Shown piece after piece: positions 50,034 to 57,849 of a stretch of DNA of 64,000 bases (its first letter is position 1; every line of letters starts with the position of its first letter). The notes below the pieces were generated by a model. It was not told the DNA's origin and made no database searches. It saw nothing but the letters and a program-made list of their open reading frames with translations. The translations under genes were made by a program, and so were the position numbers. Origin of the DNA: CAZVLQ01 sp964628185 (GTDB lineage Bacteria; Pseudomonadota; Zetaproteobacteria; Mariprofundales; Mariprofundaceae); the NCBI GenBank assembly GCA_964628185.1, contig CAZVLQ010000001.1:1-64000 (forward strand), in the 5' to 3' direction.

Positions 50034-51332
50034 ATGGCCAATGTGATTGCCGTAGGCATACAGTGGGGAGACGAAGGTAAGGGGAAAATCGTTGATTTGT
50101 TGTCCCATGATGCCGATGTCGTGGCACGCTTTCAGGGCGGGCCCAATGCAGGTCATACGCTTGTTATCGGTGACCGGAAAACCGTTCTTCATCTTGTACC
50201 CTCCGGCGTACTGCGTGAAAACACCCTGTGTCTGATCGGTAACGGCACGGTGGTGGCGCCCGAAACGCTGGCGGCCGAGATGGAAATGCTGGAGCAGGCC
50301 GGCGTGCCCGTGACCGAGCGCCTGCGAATTTCCGACCGCTGTCAGCTCATCCTGCCCTATCATCGCGCCCTGGATACGGCTCGCGAAGCATCCAGGGGGA
50401 AGGGGAAAATCGGCACGACGGGTCGCGGCATCGGTCCGGCTTATGAAGACAAGACGGCACGCCGGGGTATACGTCTGATTGATCTGACATCCGATGAACT
50501 GGACATCAAGGTTGATGAGAACCTTCACTGGACGAACTTCCTGCTCACTGAATTTTTCAGGGCGAAGCCCGTGGCCCGCGCTGACGTGGAGGCGGTGCTG
50601 GATACTGCACGCCGGCAACTGCTGCCATTGATGGCGGATGTGTCGCTTATCCTGCATGAGCACTACAGGGCCGGGAGCAACATCCTGCTGGAAGGGGCCC
50701 AGGGCGCAATGCTGGATGTTGATTTCGGCACCTATCCTTTTGTGACCTCGTCCAACACCGTACCGGGTGCGGCGCTGGCCGGTCTCGGCATCGGTCCCGG
50801 TATGATTGATGAGGTGCTGGGCGTATGCAAGGCTTACACGACGCGCGTGGGCGCAGGCCCGTTTCCGACCGAGCTCTACAACGATTCAGGCATGAATGAT
50901 CCGGCAGGCAAATATATGGCCGAGAAAGGGCAGGAGTTTGGCGCGACCACCGGCCGGCCGCGGCGCACCGGCTGGTTTGATGCCGTCGTGGTTCGCCATG
51001 CCGTACGCATCGGAGGGGTCACGGGACTGGCGGTGACCAAGCTGGATGTTCTTGACGGACTGGAGGAGGTGAAGCTGTGCGTGGCTTACGAGAGAAACGG
51101 CGAACGACTGGAAACCATTCCGGCCAATGCCGCGGCGCTGGATGAGTGCAGGCCGGTTTATGAAACACTGCCCGGCTGGTCTGAAAACACATTTGGTCTG
51201 ACCGATGTTAGGCAACTTCCCGCCAGTGCCCGGATGCTGCTTAAGCGTATCGAGGAGGTGTGCGAGTGCCCGGTGAAGATGCTTTCCACCGGACCGGACC
51301 GGGAACATATCTGCCGCTTTCATAATTGTTAG
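50034..51332 (+). CDS. purA: Adenylosuccinate synthetase
   Basis: It joins IMP and aspartate with GTP in AMP synthesis. The 432-residue protein has the GTP loop IQWGDEGKGKIVDLL, GGPNAGHT with the catalytic His, IGTTGRGIGPAYEDK, EGAQGAMLDVDFGTYPFVTS and TTGRPRRTGWFD. AAGGA precedes the ATG. The stop is directly followed by MITE-like copy 3, so the operon probably ends there, though I see no strong hairpin-plus-T terminator. Confidence 0.95.
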   Translation: MANVIAVGIQWGDEGKGKIVDLLSHDADVVARFQGGPNAGHTLVIGDRKTVLHLVPSGVLRENTLCLIGNGTVVAPETLAAEMEMLEQAGVPVTERLRISDRCQLILPYHRALDTAREASRGKGKIGTTGRGIGPAYEDKTARRGIRLIDLTSDELDIKVDENLHWTNFLLTEFFRAKPVARADVEAVLDTARRQLLPLMADVSLILHEHYRAGSNILLEGAQGAMLDVDFGTYPFVTSSNTVPGAALAGLGIGPGMIDEVLGVCKAYTTRVGAGPFPTELYNDSGMNDPAGKYMAEKGQEFGATTGRPRRTGWFDAVVVRHAVRIGGVTGLAVTKLDVLDGLEEVKLCVAYERNGERLETIPANAAALDECRPVYETLPGWSENTFGLTDVRQLPASARMLLKRIEEVCECPVKMLSTGPDREHICRFHNC

Positions 51333-51572
51333 GGGTCTGTCGAATTCCCGGGGCATGTCGGATTTATGGGAATCGTAGCGAGCAGAAGCAAGCGGCGCTG
51401 TCCCGCCGCGCAGTAGATTTTCCTAGCCCGATCGGGTCTGAAACCGGATAGGACAAAGTGTAACCACGGATAAGGTGGCCTGGTTCTGTGTAGGTCATTG
51501 ATATAATGTAATATCCTGCCCATCAGATGTCCGCCTTCATGCAATATACGGGCTAGGTCTGACAGGCTCTTA
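51331..51572 (+). repeat. MITE-like dispersed repeat, copy 3 (degenerate ends)
   Basis: It starts at the purA stop and overlaps the stop codon of the cytochrome c peroxidase gene. The core GGGAATCGTAGCGAGCAGAA, AGCAAGCGGCGCTGTCCCGC and GCAGTAGATTTTC matches copies 1 and 2. The right end TAGGTCTGACAGGCTCTTA and left-side ATGTCGGATTTA are decayed forms of the terminal repeat. The middle carries about 130 bases not shared with copy 2. No gene lies inside. Confidence 0.65.
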
Positions 51573-52667
51573 GGGAAGGTTGGGGCGATGGATATGATTC
51601 AGTCGCTGGTCCGTCAGGCTCCTGATGAATGCGGCCAGGTCGTTTTGCTCCTTGCCGGTCAGCTTTAGCGGCTGGAGCAGGTCATCCTGACGGGCGTTTC
51701 CTGGATTTCCTCCCCTGTTGTAATGTTCAATCACCTGCTTCATGGTGGAAAAGGCGCCGTCGTGCATGAAGAACAGGAATGATGCCGAATTGTACAGTGA
51801 CGGAGTTTTGAAAGCGCCCCTGTCATCCTCGTCACGGGTGACGGCAAAACGACCTGTATCCATCTTCAGCGGCCCCGTCTGGGGAACACCGATATTATGA
51901 AAATCGTTATCCGTCAGTAGTGGTGGGGTATGGCACGCAGCACATTGCGCCTTGCCGCGAAACAGCGCAAAGCCACGGATGGCGGCCGGGGAAAGCGCCT
52001 CTTTGTCGCCATTCACATAGCGCTGGAATGGCGATTTAAAAGCAATCAGTGTTCGCTCGTAGGCTGCAATCGCCCTGGCAATATTTTGCCGGGTGGCGGC
52101 CTTGCCGAAGGCCTTTCTGAATGCCTTTTTGTATGCGGGAATGGCATTGAGATCATTAACAATAACCGCAATGTTTCCACCCATTTCACCGGGAGCCGTG
52201 ATGGGGCCCATGTGGGCGGGCAGGGCGCCTGTCTGTTCTTCGAGCGATGAAGCCCGTCCATCCCAGAACAACGATGTATAATAGGCGGCGTTGATCCAGG
52301 ATGGCGCCCAGCGTCCGAGTTCACCGCCGTGGCCAAAGGCGCGCGGCGTATGTCCGCCGCCGCCGGCGAAGGGCAGGTGACAGCCGGCACAACTGATCGA
52401 GTTGTTTCCGGACAGGCGCGTATCGAATACCAGCTTGTGCCCAAGTTCGATTTTTGCTCTGGTTTGCGGGTTGTCGGCAGGAACAGGAACAGGTGGCAGT
52501 TTCCAGATTGACAGGTCCTCAGCCCGGGCTGCTGAAAAAAATATCATGCCACCCGTCAGGCCAAGCAGCGCAAGCATCAGGGTGCCGGGCCTTCTGTGCT
52601 TGATGCTGCGTTCCCGTTCGCCATCTTTCCATGACTGGTAAGCGGCTATTCGATTAATCCCTTTCAT
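51570..52667 (-). CDS. Dihaem cytochrome c peroxidase
   Basis: A 365-residue periplasmic peroxidase that reduces hydrogen peroxide with electrons from a cytochrome c. An N-terminal membrane or signal segment (about 28-48) precedes haem sites CAGCH (93-97) and CAACH (242-246). The spacing and flanking blocks (LSGNNSISCAGCH, GFALFRGKAQCAACH, FKTPSLYN) are typical of the CcpA/MauG family. It lies next to peroxiredoxin, ferritin-like and PerR-like genes, forming a peroxide-defence cluster. Its stop codon is supplied by MITE-like copy 3. Confidence 0.9.
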   Translation of the reverse strand: MKGINRIAAYQSWKDGERERSIKHRRPGTLMLALLGLTGGMIFFSAARAEDLSIWKLPPVPVPADNPQTRAKIELGHKLVFDTRLSGNNSISCAGCHLPFAGGGGHTPRAFGHGGELGRWAPSWINAAYYTSLFWDGRASSLEEQTGALPAHMGPITAPGEMGGNIAVIVNDLNAIPAYKKAFRKAFGKAATRQNIARAIAAYERTLIAFKSPFQRYVNGDKEALSPAAIRGFALFRGKAQCAACHTPPLLTDNDFHNIGVPQTGPLKMDTGRFAVTRDEDDRGAFKTPSLYNSASFLFFMHDGAFSTMKQVIEHYNRGGNPGNARQDDLLQPLKLTGKEQNDLAAFIRSLTDQRLNHIHRPNLP

Positions 52668-52684
52668 TTGGTCCGCTTCCGGCT

Positions 52685-53284
52685 TTATAATTTTTCCGAT
52701 TCCTCGGCCAGATAGGCGGCCACGCCCTCGGGAGACGCATCCATTGCCTTCTTGCCCTTGCTCCAGCCGGCCGGACAGACTTCGCCGTGCTCCTCGTGGA
52801 ACTGCAACGCGTCCACCATGCGCAGCATTTCGTCAATGTTGCGTCCCAGCGGCAGATCGTTGATCACCTGATGGCGTACCACCCCTTCCCGGTCGATCAG
52901 GAAGGAACCGCGCAGCGCCACCGCGCCGTCAAACAGTACGTCATAATCCGTGGCAATCTGTTTGGATAAATCGGACACCAGCGGATACCGGATATTGCCA
53001 ATGCCGCCCTCGTTCACCGGAGTGTTTTTCCAGGCCAGATGGGTGAAGTGCGAATCCACCGATACGCCGATTACCTGAACGCCACGATCCTCAAACTCCT
53101 TCAGACGGTGATCAAAGGCGATAATCTCGGACGGGCATACAAAGGTGAAATCGAGCGGATAAAAGAACATCACCACATACTTGCCGCGAAAGTCCGACAG
53201 ACTGAAATCTTCCCTGAATGAATTGTCGCCCATTACCGCCGTAGCCGTGAAGTCCGGCGCCTGTTTTGTAACCAGTACACTCAT
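52685..53284 (-). CDS. Typical 2-Cys peroxiredoxin (AhpC/TSA)
   Basis: A thiol peroxidase of about 199 residues. The peroxidatic Cys is in DFTFVCPSEI and the resolving Cys in HGEVCPAGW near the C-terminus, both with the expected spacing. The frame extends upstream to 53437, but the ATG at 53284 has AAAGGAG a few bases before it and gives the family N-terminus MSVLVTKQAPDF. It is 13 bases after the ferritin-like gene on the same strand, so the two are probably co-transcribed. Confidence 0.93.
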   Translation of the reverse strand: MSVLVTKQAPDFTATAVMGDNSFREDFSLSDFRGKYVVMFFYPLDFTFVCPSEIIAFDHRLKEFEDRGVQVIGVSVDSHFTHLAWKNTPVNEGGIGNIRYPLVSDLSKQIATDYDVLFDGAVALRGSFLIDREGVVRHQVINDLPLGRNIDEMLRMVDALQFHEEHGEVCPAGWSKGKKAMDASPEGVAAYLAEESEKL

Positions 53285-53297
53285 ATGCTTTCTCCTT

Positions 53298-53723
53298 TTA
53301 TTTATGCTCAAGCACGGTAAGCAGATCGCGCTTGTGTTCTTCCTCCTGAATGAGTATGTCCTCGATGATGCGTCTGAGCCCATACTCCCTGAGCTGTTCA
53401 GCCTGATAAATTCGCTCCTTGTAGCGGGTGATGGCATTGTCTTCGCCTTTTAAATCCTGTCTCAGCATTTCCAGGCTTTCCGGTGATACATCAATCTGCT
53501 CGATGTCGACCGTCGGTACGCCCCCGAGGAAATCAATCTGCTCGGAAACCATGACGGCATGCTGCATTTCTTCCTGGGAGTGGATAATAAGTTCCTTCTG
53601 GATGGATTCATATTCAGGGCCGGAGATGACGGATGCGTGCTGCACATACTGAACTGCGGCCGCATATTCCCATTCCAGGTCCTTGTTCAGTTCGATGATG
53701 AGTTGTCCGTGATCACGTGGCAT
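53298..53723 (-). CDS. Ferritin-like diiron protein (bacterioferritin-like)
   Basis: A 141-residue four-helix bundle. Iron ligands are suggested by NKDLEWEYAAAVQY, the first ExxH pair in SQEEMQHAVM, GEDNAITRYKERI and the second in QEEEHKRDLL. It lacks a bacterioferritin Met haem ligand in an obvious place. It would store iron or detoxify iron plus peroxide. A good minus-strand promoter (TTGACA at 53791-53786, TACATT at 53768-53763, 17-base spacer) lies upstream, within the region shared with the divergent Fur-family gene. Confidence 0.87.
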   Translation of the reverse strand: MPRDHGQLIIELNKDLEWEYAAAVQYVQHASVISGPEYESIQKELIIHSQEEMQHAVMVSEQIDFLGGVPTVDIEQIDVSPESLEMLRQDLKGEDNAITRYKERIYQAEQLREYGLRRIIEDILIQEEEHKRDLLTVLEHK

Positions 53724-53762
53724 GCCGGCTCCAGATTAGCCAGGAATAATTCCTGTATGCGT

Positions 53763-53791
53763 AATGTAAGCCGTTATTTTTTTCTTGTCAA
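53763..53791 (-). promoter_or_regulatory. Promoter of the ferritin-like / peroxiredoxin operon
   Basis: On the minus strand, TTGACA (53791-53786) and TACATT (53768-53763) are separated by 17 bases. The -35 hexamer matches consensus perfectly. It abuts the dyad at 53798-53809 on its upstream side, so a Fur-family protein bound there could control both directions. Confidence 0.6.
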
Positions 53792-53797
53792 GTGTTA

Positions 53798-53809
53798 CTA
53801 GATAGTATA
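53798..53809. promoter_or_regulatory. Dyad between the Fur-family and ferritin-like genes
   Basis: TACTAGATAGTA is a perfect 5-2-5 dyad directly before the Fur-family gene and is AT-rich like PerR/Fur boxes, though it is not a classic match. It overlaps a possible plus-strand -10 (TATAAA at 53806-53811, with TTGTCA at 53785-53790). Such a promoter would start transcription almost at the GTG of the regulator gene. Confidence 0.4.
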
Positions 53810-53820
53810 AAGTACTAAGT

Positions 53821-54255
53821 GTGAAAAATATCCGTTCGCTTGAAGATACCCACAGGTTGTTGCGCGCGCATGGCATGCGTGCAACGCCACAGCGGGTTGC
53901 TACCGCTGAGTTGCTGCTCAGGACACCCACCCACATAACAGCCCAGAAGGTCTACGAAATGCTCAGGGAGCGGTTTCCATCCATTTCACTGAACACCGTT
54001 TATCTTACATTGGCGAATTTTGAAAACTCGGGCTTACTACGACGGTTCTACGCCGATGGCAAGGCCATTTTTGACAGCAATATGCACAGGCACGATCACG
54101 CATATTGCCGTTGCTGCGGGAAATTGACCGATCTACCACTGTCTGAGGCGGAGGAGCCACCCGGAGAAATCGCTACATGGCAAGTGAAAGGAGAGAACCG
54201 CATATGGTACGGTTTGTGCCCCTCCTGCAAGGAGGGAAGTCTTACATCTGCGTAA
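53821..54255 (+). CDS. Fur-family regulator, PerR-like
   Basis: A 144-residue metal-dependent repressor. The winged helix has MRATPQRVATAELLLRT and SISLNTVYLTLANFENSGLL. The metal site uses NMHRHDHAYCRCCG with CxxC (96-99) and a second CPSC (133-136) that should bind structural zinc. Divergent from ferritin-like and peroxiredoxin genes, it most likely senses peroxide or iron and represses them. It starts at GTG with no ribosome site, and a promoter just upstream would make the mRNA nearly leaderless. The 3' end overlaps argB by 14 bases, tail to tail. Confidence 0.87.
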   Translation: MKNIRSLEDTHRLLRAHGMRATPQRVATAELLLRTPTHITAQKVYEMLRERFPSISLNTVYLTLANFENSGLLRRFYADGKAIFDSNMHRHDHAYCRCCGKLTDLPLSEAEEPPGEIATWQVKGENRIWYGLCPSCKEGSLTSA

Positions 54256-55141
54256 ATACCGTACCAACGCCTTTGTCCGTCAGGATTTCAAGCAATACGG
54301 CATGAGCTACCCGGCCATCAACGATATGTGCGCGGGACACGCCATTTCCCACCGCATCAAGGCAGCAACATACTTTCGGGATCATGCCCCCCGCAATGAT
54401 TCCGTCCCTGATCCATTGCCGGGCTTCATCCGGGGAAAGCCGCGACTTGAGGTTCTTCTTCGCGTCCAGCACGCCCTGAACATCGGTAAGCAGAATCAGC
54501 TTGGCTGCGCCCAGTGCTGTGGCGATGGCACCCGCCACGGTATCGGCATTGATGTTGTAACGCTGCCCTGCCGGTTTATCATAGCCAACAGGCGCAATCA
54601 CGGGGATGAACCGATCCTGTTCCAGCAGTTCCAGCACGCCGGTATTGATATTTTGAACCTGGCCGACATGACCCAGATCAATAATTTCGGGAACATCGAA
54701 TTCCGGTAACCGGGCAGATGCATCGCGTTTAATTTCAAGCTTGCGTGCACAGATCAGGCCGCCATCCTTGCCGGATAATCCTACGGCCTTACCGCCGGCA
54801 CGGTTGACGTTGGCAACAATTTCCTTGTTCACGAGGCCGGCAAGCACCATTTCCACCACATCCATGGTCTCGCTGTCCGTAACCCGTATGCCCGAGACGA
54901 ATTTCGCCTGTTTACCGACCCTGTCCAGCATTTGAGCAATCTGGGGACCGCCGCCATGCACCACCACGGGATTGATGCCCACCTGCTTGAGCAGGGTGAC
55001 ATCCGTGGCAAAGCTTGCCTTGAGCGCCTCATCGACCATGGCATGCCCGCCATACTTGATGACCACGGTCTGATCAGCGAAACGCTGAAGGTAGGGCAGG
55101 GCCTCAATCAGCGTGTCAGCACGTGCCTGTGCATACTTCAT
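54242..55141 (-). CDS. argB: Acetylglutamate kinase
   Basis: It phosphorylates N-acetylglutamate in arginine synthesis. The 299-residue protein shows the amino-acid-kinase blocks VVIKYGGHAM, VVHGGGPQIAQML, GLSGKDGGLI, YNINADTVAGAIATALGA and ILLTDVQGVLD. An N-terminal helix (MKYAQARADTLIEALPYLQR) is typical of arginine-inhibited hexameric forms. The open frame runs to 55327, but the ATG at 55141 fits the family and overlaps the preceding gene stop by four bases. Confidence 0.94.
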   Translation of the reverse strand: MKYAQARADTLIEALPYLQRFADQTVVIKYGGHAMVDEALKASFATDVTLLKQVGINPVVVHGGGPQIAQMLDRVGKQAKFVSGIRVTDSETMDVVEMVLAGLVNKEIVANVNRAGGKAVGLSGKDGGLICARKLEIKRDASARLPEFDVPEIIDLGHVGQVQNINTGVLELLEQDRFIPVIAPVGYDKPAGQRYNINADTVAGAIATALGAAKLILLTDVQGVLDAKKNLKSRLSPDEARQWIRDGIIAGGMIPKVCCCLDAVGNGVSRAHIVDGRVAHAVLLEILTDKGVGTVFTQM

Positions 55142-55647
55142 GCGGCTTTTTTCCCTTCCGCCGGAGCACACTGGTCCAGCATGACATGCCAGACAAACAC
55201 CAGAGCGCTGACTGCCAGCGCCAGCCCGAGTCCGGCCAGAATTTTTCCTCCGTCCGTGCTTCCCAGTTGCATGCCGAGGGGTATAAAAACAACGAGGGCG
55301 GGAATAATCAGCGCCATTCTTGTCCATATGGCGCTCTGCCTGAAAATGACACTGGCTGCGCCCGGAACGCTCATCAATGCAAACAGGATAAGAACTACCC
55401 AGTGATTTTCGAGATCCACCGATGTCAGGCGGTTCCAGACGCCCGTATGCGTTCCGGCAAGCCGGGTTTCAATGAAAGCTCCACAAACAATGATGGTCAT
55501 CCCGGCCGCAAGCCACATCAGCCAGCCTATCCATTGCCGTTTACGCGCCAGATGATTGATCCAGACACCATTGCCGATGACGTACATCATGGCAGCGTAG
55601 ATGACGCCCCAGATTGCTGCCTGTGCTTGTATTTCCGGTCCATTCAT
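55138..55647 (-). CDS. Multi-pass membrane protein of unknown function
   Basis: A 169-residue protein with five hydrophobic stretches that read as transmembrane helices (IWGVIYAAMMYVIGNG, WLMWLAAGMTIIVCGAF, HWVVLILFALMSVPGAA, ALIIPALVVFIPLGM, GLGLALAVSALVFVWHVM). There is no signature motif. The ATG at 55647 is taken because the frame upstream of it has no membrane character. It overlaps argB (ATGA), but a role in arginine metabolism does not follow from that alone. Confidence 0.7.
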   Translation of the reverse strand: MNGPEIQAQAAIWGVIYAAMMYVIGNGVWINHLARKRQWIGWLMWLAAGMTIIVCGAFIETRLAGTHTGVWNRLTSVDLENHWVVLILFALMSVPGAASVIFRQSAIWTRMALIIPALVVFIPLGMQLGSTDGGKILAGLGLALAVSALVFVWHVMLDQCAPAEGKKAA

Positions 55648-55766
55648 ATCGTATGCCGTCCATTTCCTTTTTTTCGCGCCCGATGATAACATCTGTTTAC
55701 AGCGCGGCACAGCGCCGAACTTTGAAGTCAGTGTGATTTGTCGAGGCAAGCCGGTTCCGGGAAGGA

Positions 55767-55795
55767 TTGACGAAAAGGCGTCTTCCGCTTATGTT
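55767..55795 (+). promoter_or_regulatory. Promoter of the five-tRNA operon
   Basis: TTGACG (55767-55772) and TATGTT (55790-55795) are separated by exactly 17 bases and followed by a GC-rich discriminator GCGCCGCC. This type of discriminator is typical of stringently controlled stable-RNA promoters. The first tRNA begins about 30 bases after the predicted start site. Confidence 0.7.
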
Positions 55796-55830
55796 GCGCC
55801 GCCTTCGCGGTAAGATGAAACTGGTTTTTT

Positions 55831-55907
55831 CGGGGCGTAGCGCAGCCTGGTAGCGCATCTGCTTTGGGAGCAGAGGGCCGGAGGTTCGAATCCTCTCGCC
55901 CCGACCA
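55831..55907 (+). tRNA. tRNA-Pro(TGG)
   Basis: The acceptor stem CGGGGCG pairs with CGCCCCG, ending ACCA. The anticodon stem TCTGC/GCAGA encloses TTTGGGA with anticodon TGG. The T arm is GAGGTTCGAATCCTC. First gene of a five-tRNA cluster. Confidence 0.95.
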
Positions 55908-55938
55908 TTTTGCACTGTCCCTGGTTTGTGAAGGATTT

Positions 55939-56015
55939 GCGCCTGTAGCTCAACCGGATAGAGCAACGGCCTTCTAAGCCGTAGGTTGCAGGTTCGAGCC
56001 CTGCCAGGCGCGCCA
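55939..56015 (+). tRNA. tRNA-Arg(TCT)
   Basis: The acceptor stem GCGCCTG pairs with CAGGCGC, ending GCCA. The anticodon stem ACGGC/GCCGT encloses CTTCTAA with anticodon TCT. The T arm is GCAGGTTCGAGCCCTGC. Confidence 0.95.
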
Positions 56016-56041
56016 GTCCGGCCTTGCGCAGGGTTGAAATG

Positions 56042-56116
56042 GTGGACGTAGCTCAATGGTAGAGCCCCGGCTTGTGGTGCCGGATGTTGTGGGTTCGAGT
56101 CCCATCGTCCACCCCA
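56042..56116 (+). tRNA. tRNA-His(GTG)
   Basis: The acceptor stem GTGGACG pairs with CGTCCAC. An extra 5' G (56042) faces C73, the tRNA-His hallmark, followed by CCA. The anticodon loop TTGTGGT holds GTG between CCGGC and GCCGG. Confidence 0.95.
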
Positions 56117-56164
56117 GTTCCGCTGTTGCTTGCAACAGGCAAGCGGATACGTATGATGCACGGC

Positions 56165-56240
56165 GGGCCGTTAGCTCAGCTGGCAGAGCAGCGGACTCTT
56201 AATCCGCGGGTCCAGGGTTCGATCCCCTGACGGCCCACCA
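56165..56240 (+). tRNA. tRNA-Lys(CTT)
   Basis: The acceptor stem GGGCCGT pairs with ACGGCCC, ending ACCA. The anticodon stem GCGGA/TCCGC encloses CTCTTAA with anticodon CTT. The T arm is CAGGGTTCGATCCCCTG. Confidence 0.95.
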
Positions 56241-56245
56241 TATAC

Positions 56246-56279
56246 AGGGAGTGAGGTCCATGCCTTGCTCCCTTTTTTT
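56246..56279 (+). terminator. Rho-independent terminator within the tRNA cluster
   Basis: AGGGAGTGAGG (56246-56256) pairs with CCTTGCTCCCT (56263-56273) over 11 positions including two G-U pairs. The loop is six bases and a T-run follows. It lies five bases after tRNA-Lys, so it should end the first four tRNAs as a unit and leave tRNA-Leu to read-through or its own promoter. Confidence 0.8.
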
Positions 56280-56330
56280 ATTGATTTTTTTTATCATAAT
56301 GGGCGATGCCAAAAAGGCCGCAGGTGCGAT

Positions 56331-56416
56331 GCGAGGGTGGCGGAACTGGTAGACGCGCAGGATTTAGGTTCCTGTACCTTTTCGGTGTGGGGGTTCGACT
56401 CCCCCCTCTCGCACCA
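56331..56416 (+). tRNA. tRNA-Leu(TAG)
   Basis: A class II tRNA with a long variable arm. The acceptor stem GCGAGGG pairs with CTCTCGC (one G-U), ending ACCA. The anticodon stem CAGGA/TCCTG encloses TTTAGGT with anticodon TAG. The T arm is GGGGGTTCGACTCCCCC. Confidence 0.95.
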
Positions 56417-56487
56417 TCGGGATCGCTGTTGGCCGGGCTGCCTGAGCATGATAAGCCATGGAAGTGTGTTTGTTACGGAGGAATTGC

Positions 56488-57849
56488 ATGATTCACACGA
56501 ATGTCAAAAAGCTTGGCACGGACGAACATATCGTGAACGTACGGGTGCCGCAGGCTGAATATGAACGTATCTATGCGGATCAGATCAGCAAGCTTCAGGC
56601 AAGGATCAAGTTGCCTGGATTTCGTCCGGGCAAGACGCCGCCGGCGCTGGTGGAGAAGAAGTTTGGCGCCAGGGCGCATGAGGATGCAGTCAGTGAACTT
56701 GTTCAGCATTACTATGCCGAGGCAATTGAAAAGAGTGGTCTGACGCCGGCTATCCGGCCGGAACTGGAATTGCCTGATGTTCAGTCGGGCGAGGATTTCG
56801 AGTTTACGCTCAAGGTGGTGACGTGGCCGAAAGTGGCGTTGAAGCCATTGTCCGGGCTATCCATTGAGGCCATTGATATTGGAGTGGCGGATTCCGACAT
56901 TCGGTCCGTGATGGATCGTCTGATGGAAAAGCAGGTGCATTTTGAGCCCGGCAGCGGGCGTAAGGCACGACAGGGGGACGAAATCATTATTGATTTTACC
57001 GGCTTCATCGACGACGTGCCCTTTGAGGGTGGCCATGGCGAGGATATCCATCTGGTGCTGGGCGAGGGTAAATTTATTCCCGGCTTTGAAGAGGGACTGA
57101 GTGGCGCGGCGGAAGATGAAGAGCACACACTTAAGTTGACCTTCCCGGAGGATTATCAGGACAAGACACTGGCCGAAAAACAGGCGCGTTTCGAGATTCA
57201 GGTGAAGTCCGTTGGTGCGCCCCTGAAGGCGAAAAATGAAGAAGAGCTTGCGAAGATGCTGGGGTTCGATGATGCAGAGGCTTTGCGGAAGGATGTCAGG
57301 CACCGCCTTGAGCATGAGGCTGAGCAGGCGGAACTCGAAGCAAACCGGCGATCGGTTTTTGACGCCATGCTCAAGGTGTACAAGATCACGCTGCCCGAAG
57401 CGATGGTCCGGCAGGATATGCAACGGATCAGTCAACGTATCGTCCAATCCATGAAAGACGATGGTGTTGAGCCAACGGCTGAAATGTTTGAAAGCGTTTC
57501 CTTTCAGGATGAGATCAGGCACAGCGCCGAGCGTTCACTGAAGGTTTCCCTGTTGCTGGACGCGGTGCGTGAGCAACACGGGATCGAGTTGAGCGATGAG
57601 GAAGTTGGTCAGGAACTGGATCGACAGGCCGCGCAGTATCCGGAAAAACAGCGTACCGCATTCAGGAACTGGATGCATGGCCGGAAGGAAGAAATGTCCG
57701 GTTTGCGCGATCGCCTGCTTGAGAAAAAATGCATGGACTGCATAATGGGACAGGCCAAGACCAGCGTGGTCAGTATGAATTTTTCCGAGTGGCAGGAGAA
57801 ACAGAACAGCACGCCTGACGAAAGCCGGGAAAACAGGGAGGACGCATGA
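56488..57849 (+). CDS. tig: Trigger factor
   Basis: The ribosome-bound chaperone and prolyl isomerase, about 453 residues. The N-terminal ribosome-binding domain contains the signature LPGFRPGKTPPALVEKKFG. The FKBP-type isomerase domain follows (GDEIIIDFTGFIDDVPFEGG, GEGKFIPGFEEGL), then a long helical C-terminal substrate cradle. The ATG at 56488 is chosen because GGAGGAA lies seven bases before it; the frame continues back to 56458. Its stop overlaps clpP by four bases, giving the classic tig-clpP-clpX order. Confidence 0.95.
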   Translation: MIHTNVKKLGTDEHIVNVRVPQAEYERIYADQISKLQARIKLPGFRPGKTPPALVEKKFGARAHEDAVSELVQHYYAEAIEKSGLTPAIRPELELPDVQSGEDFEFTLKVVTWPKVALKPLSGLSIEAIDIGVADSDIRSVMDRLMEKQVHFEPGSGRKARQGDEIIIDFTGFIDDVPFEGGHGEDIHLVLGEGKFIPGFEEGLSGAAEDEEHTLKLTFPEDYQDKTLAEKQARFEIQVKSVGAPLKAKNEEELAKMLGFDDAEALRKDVRHRLEHEAEQAELEANRRSVFDAMLKVYKITLPEAMVRQDMQRISQRIVQSMKDDGVEPTAEMFESVSFQDEIRHSAERSLKVSLLLDAVREQHGIELSDEEVGQELDRQAAQYPEKQRTAFRNWMHGRKEEMSGLRDRLLEKKCMDCIMGQAKTSVVSMNFSEWQEKQNSTPDESRENREDA

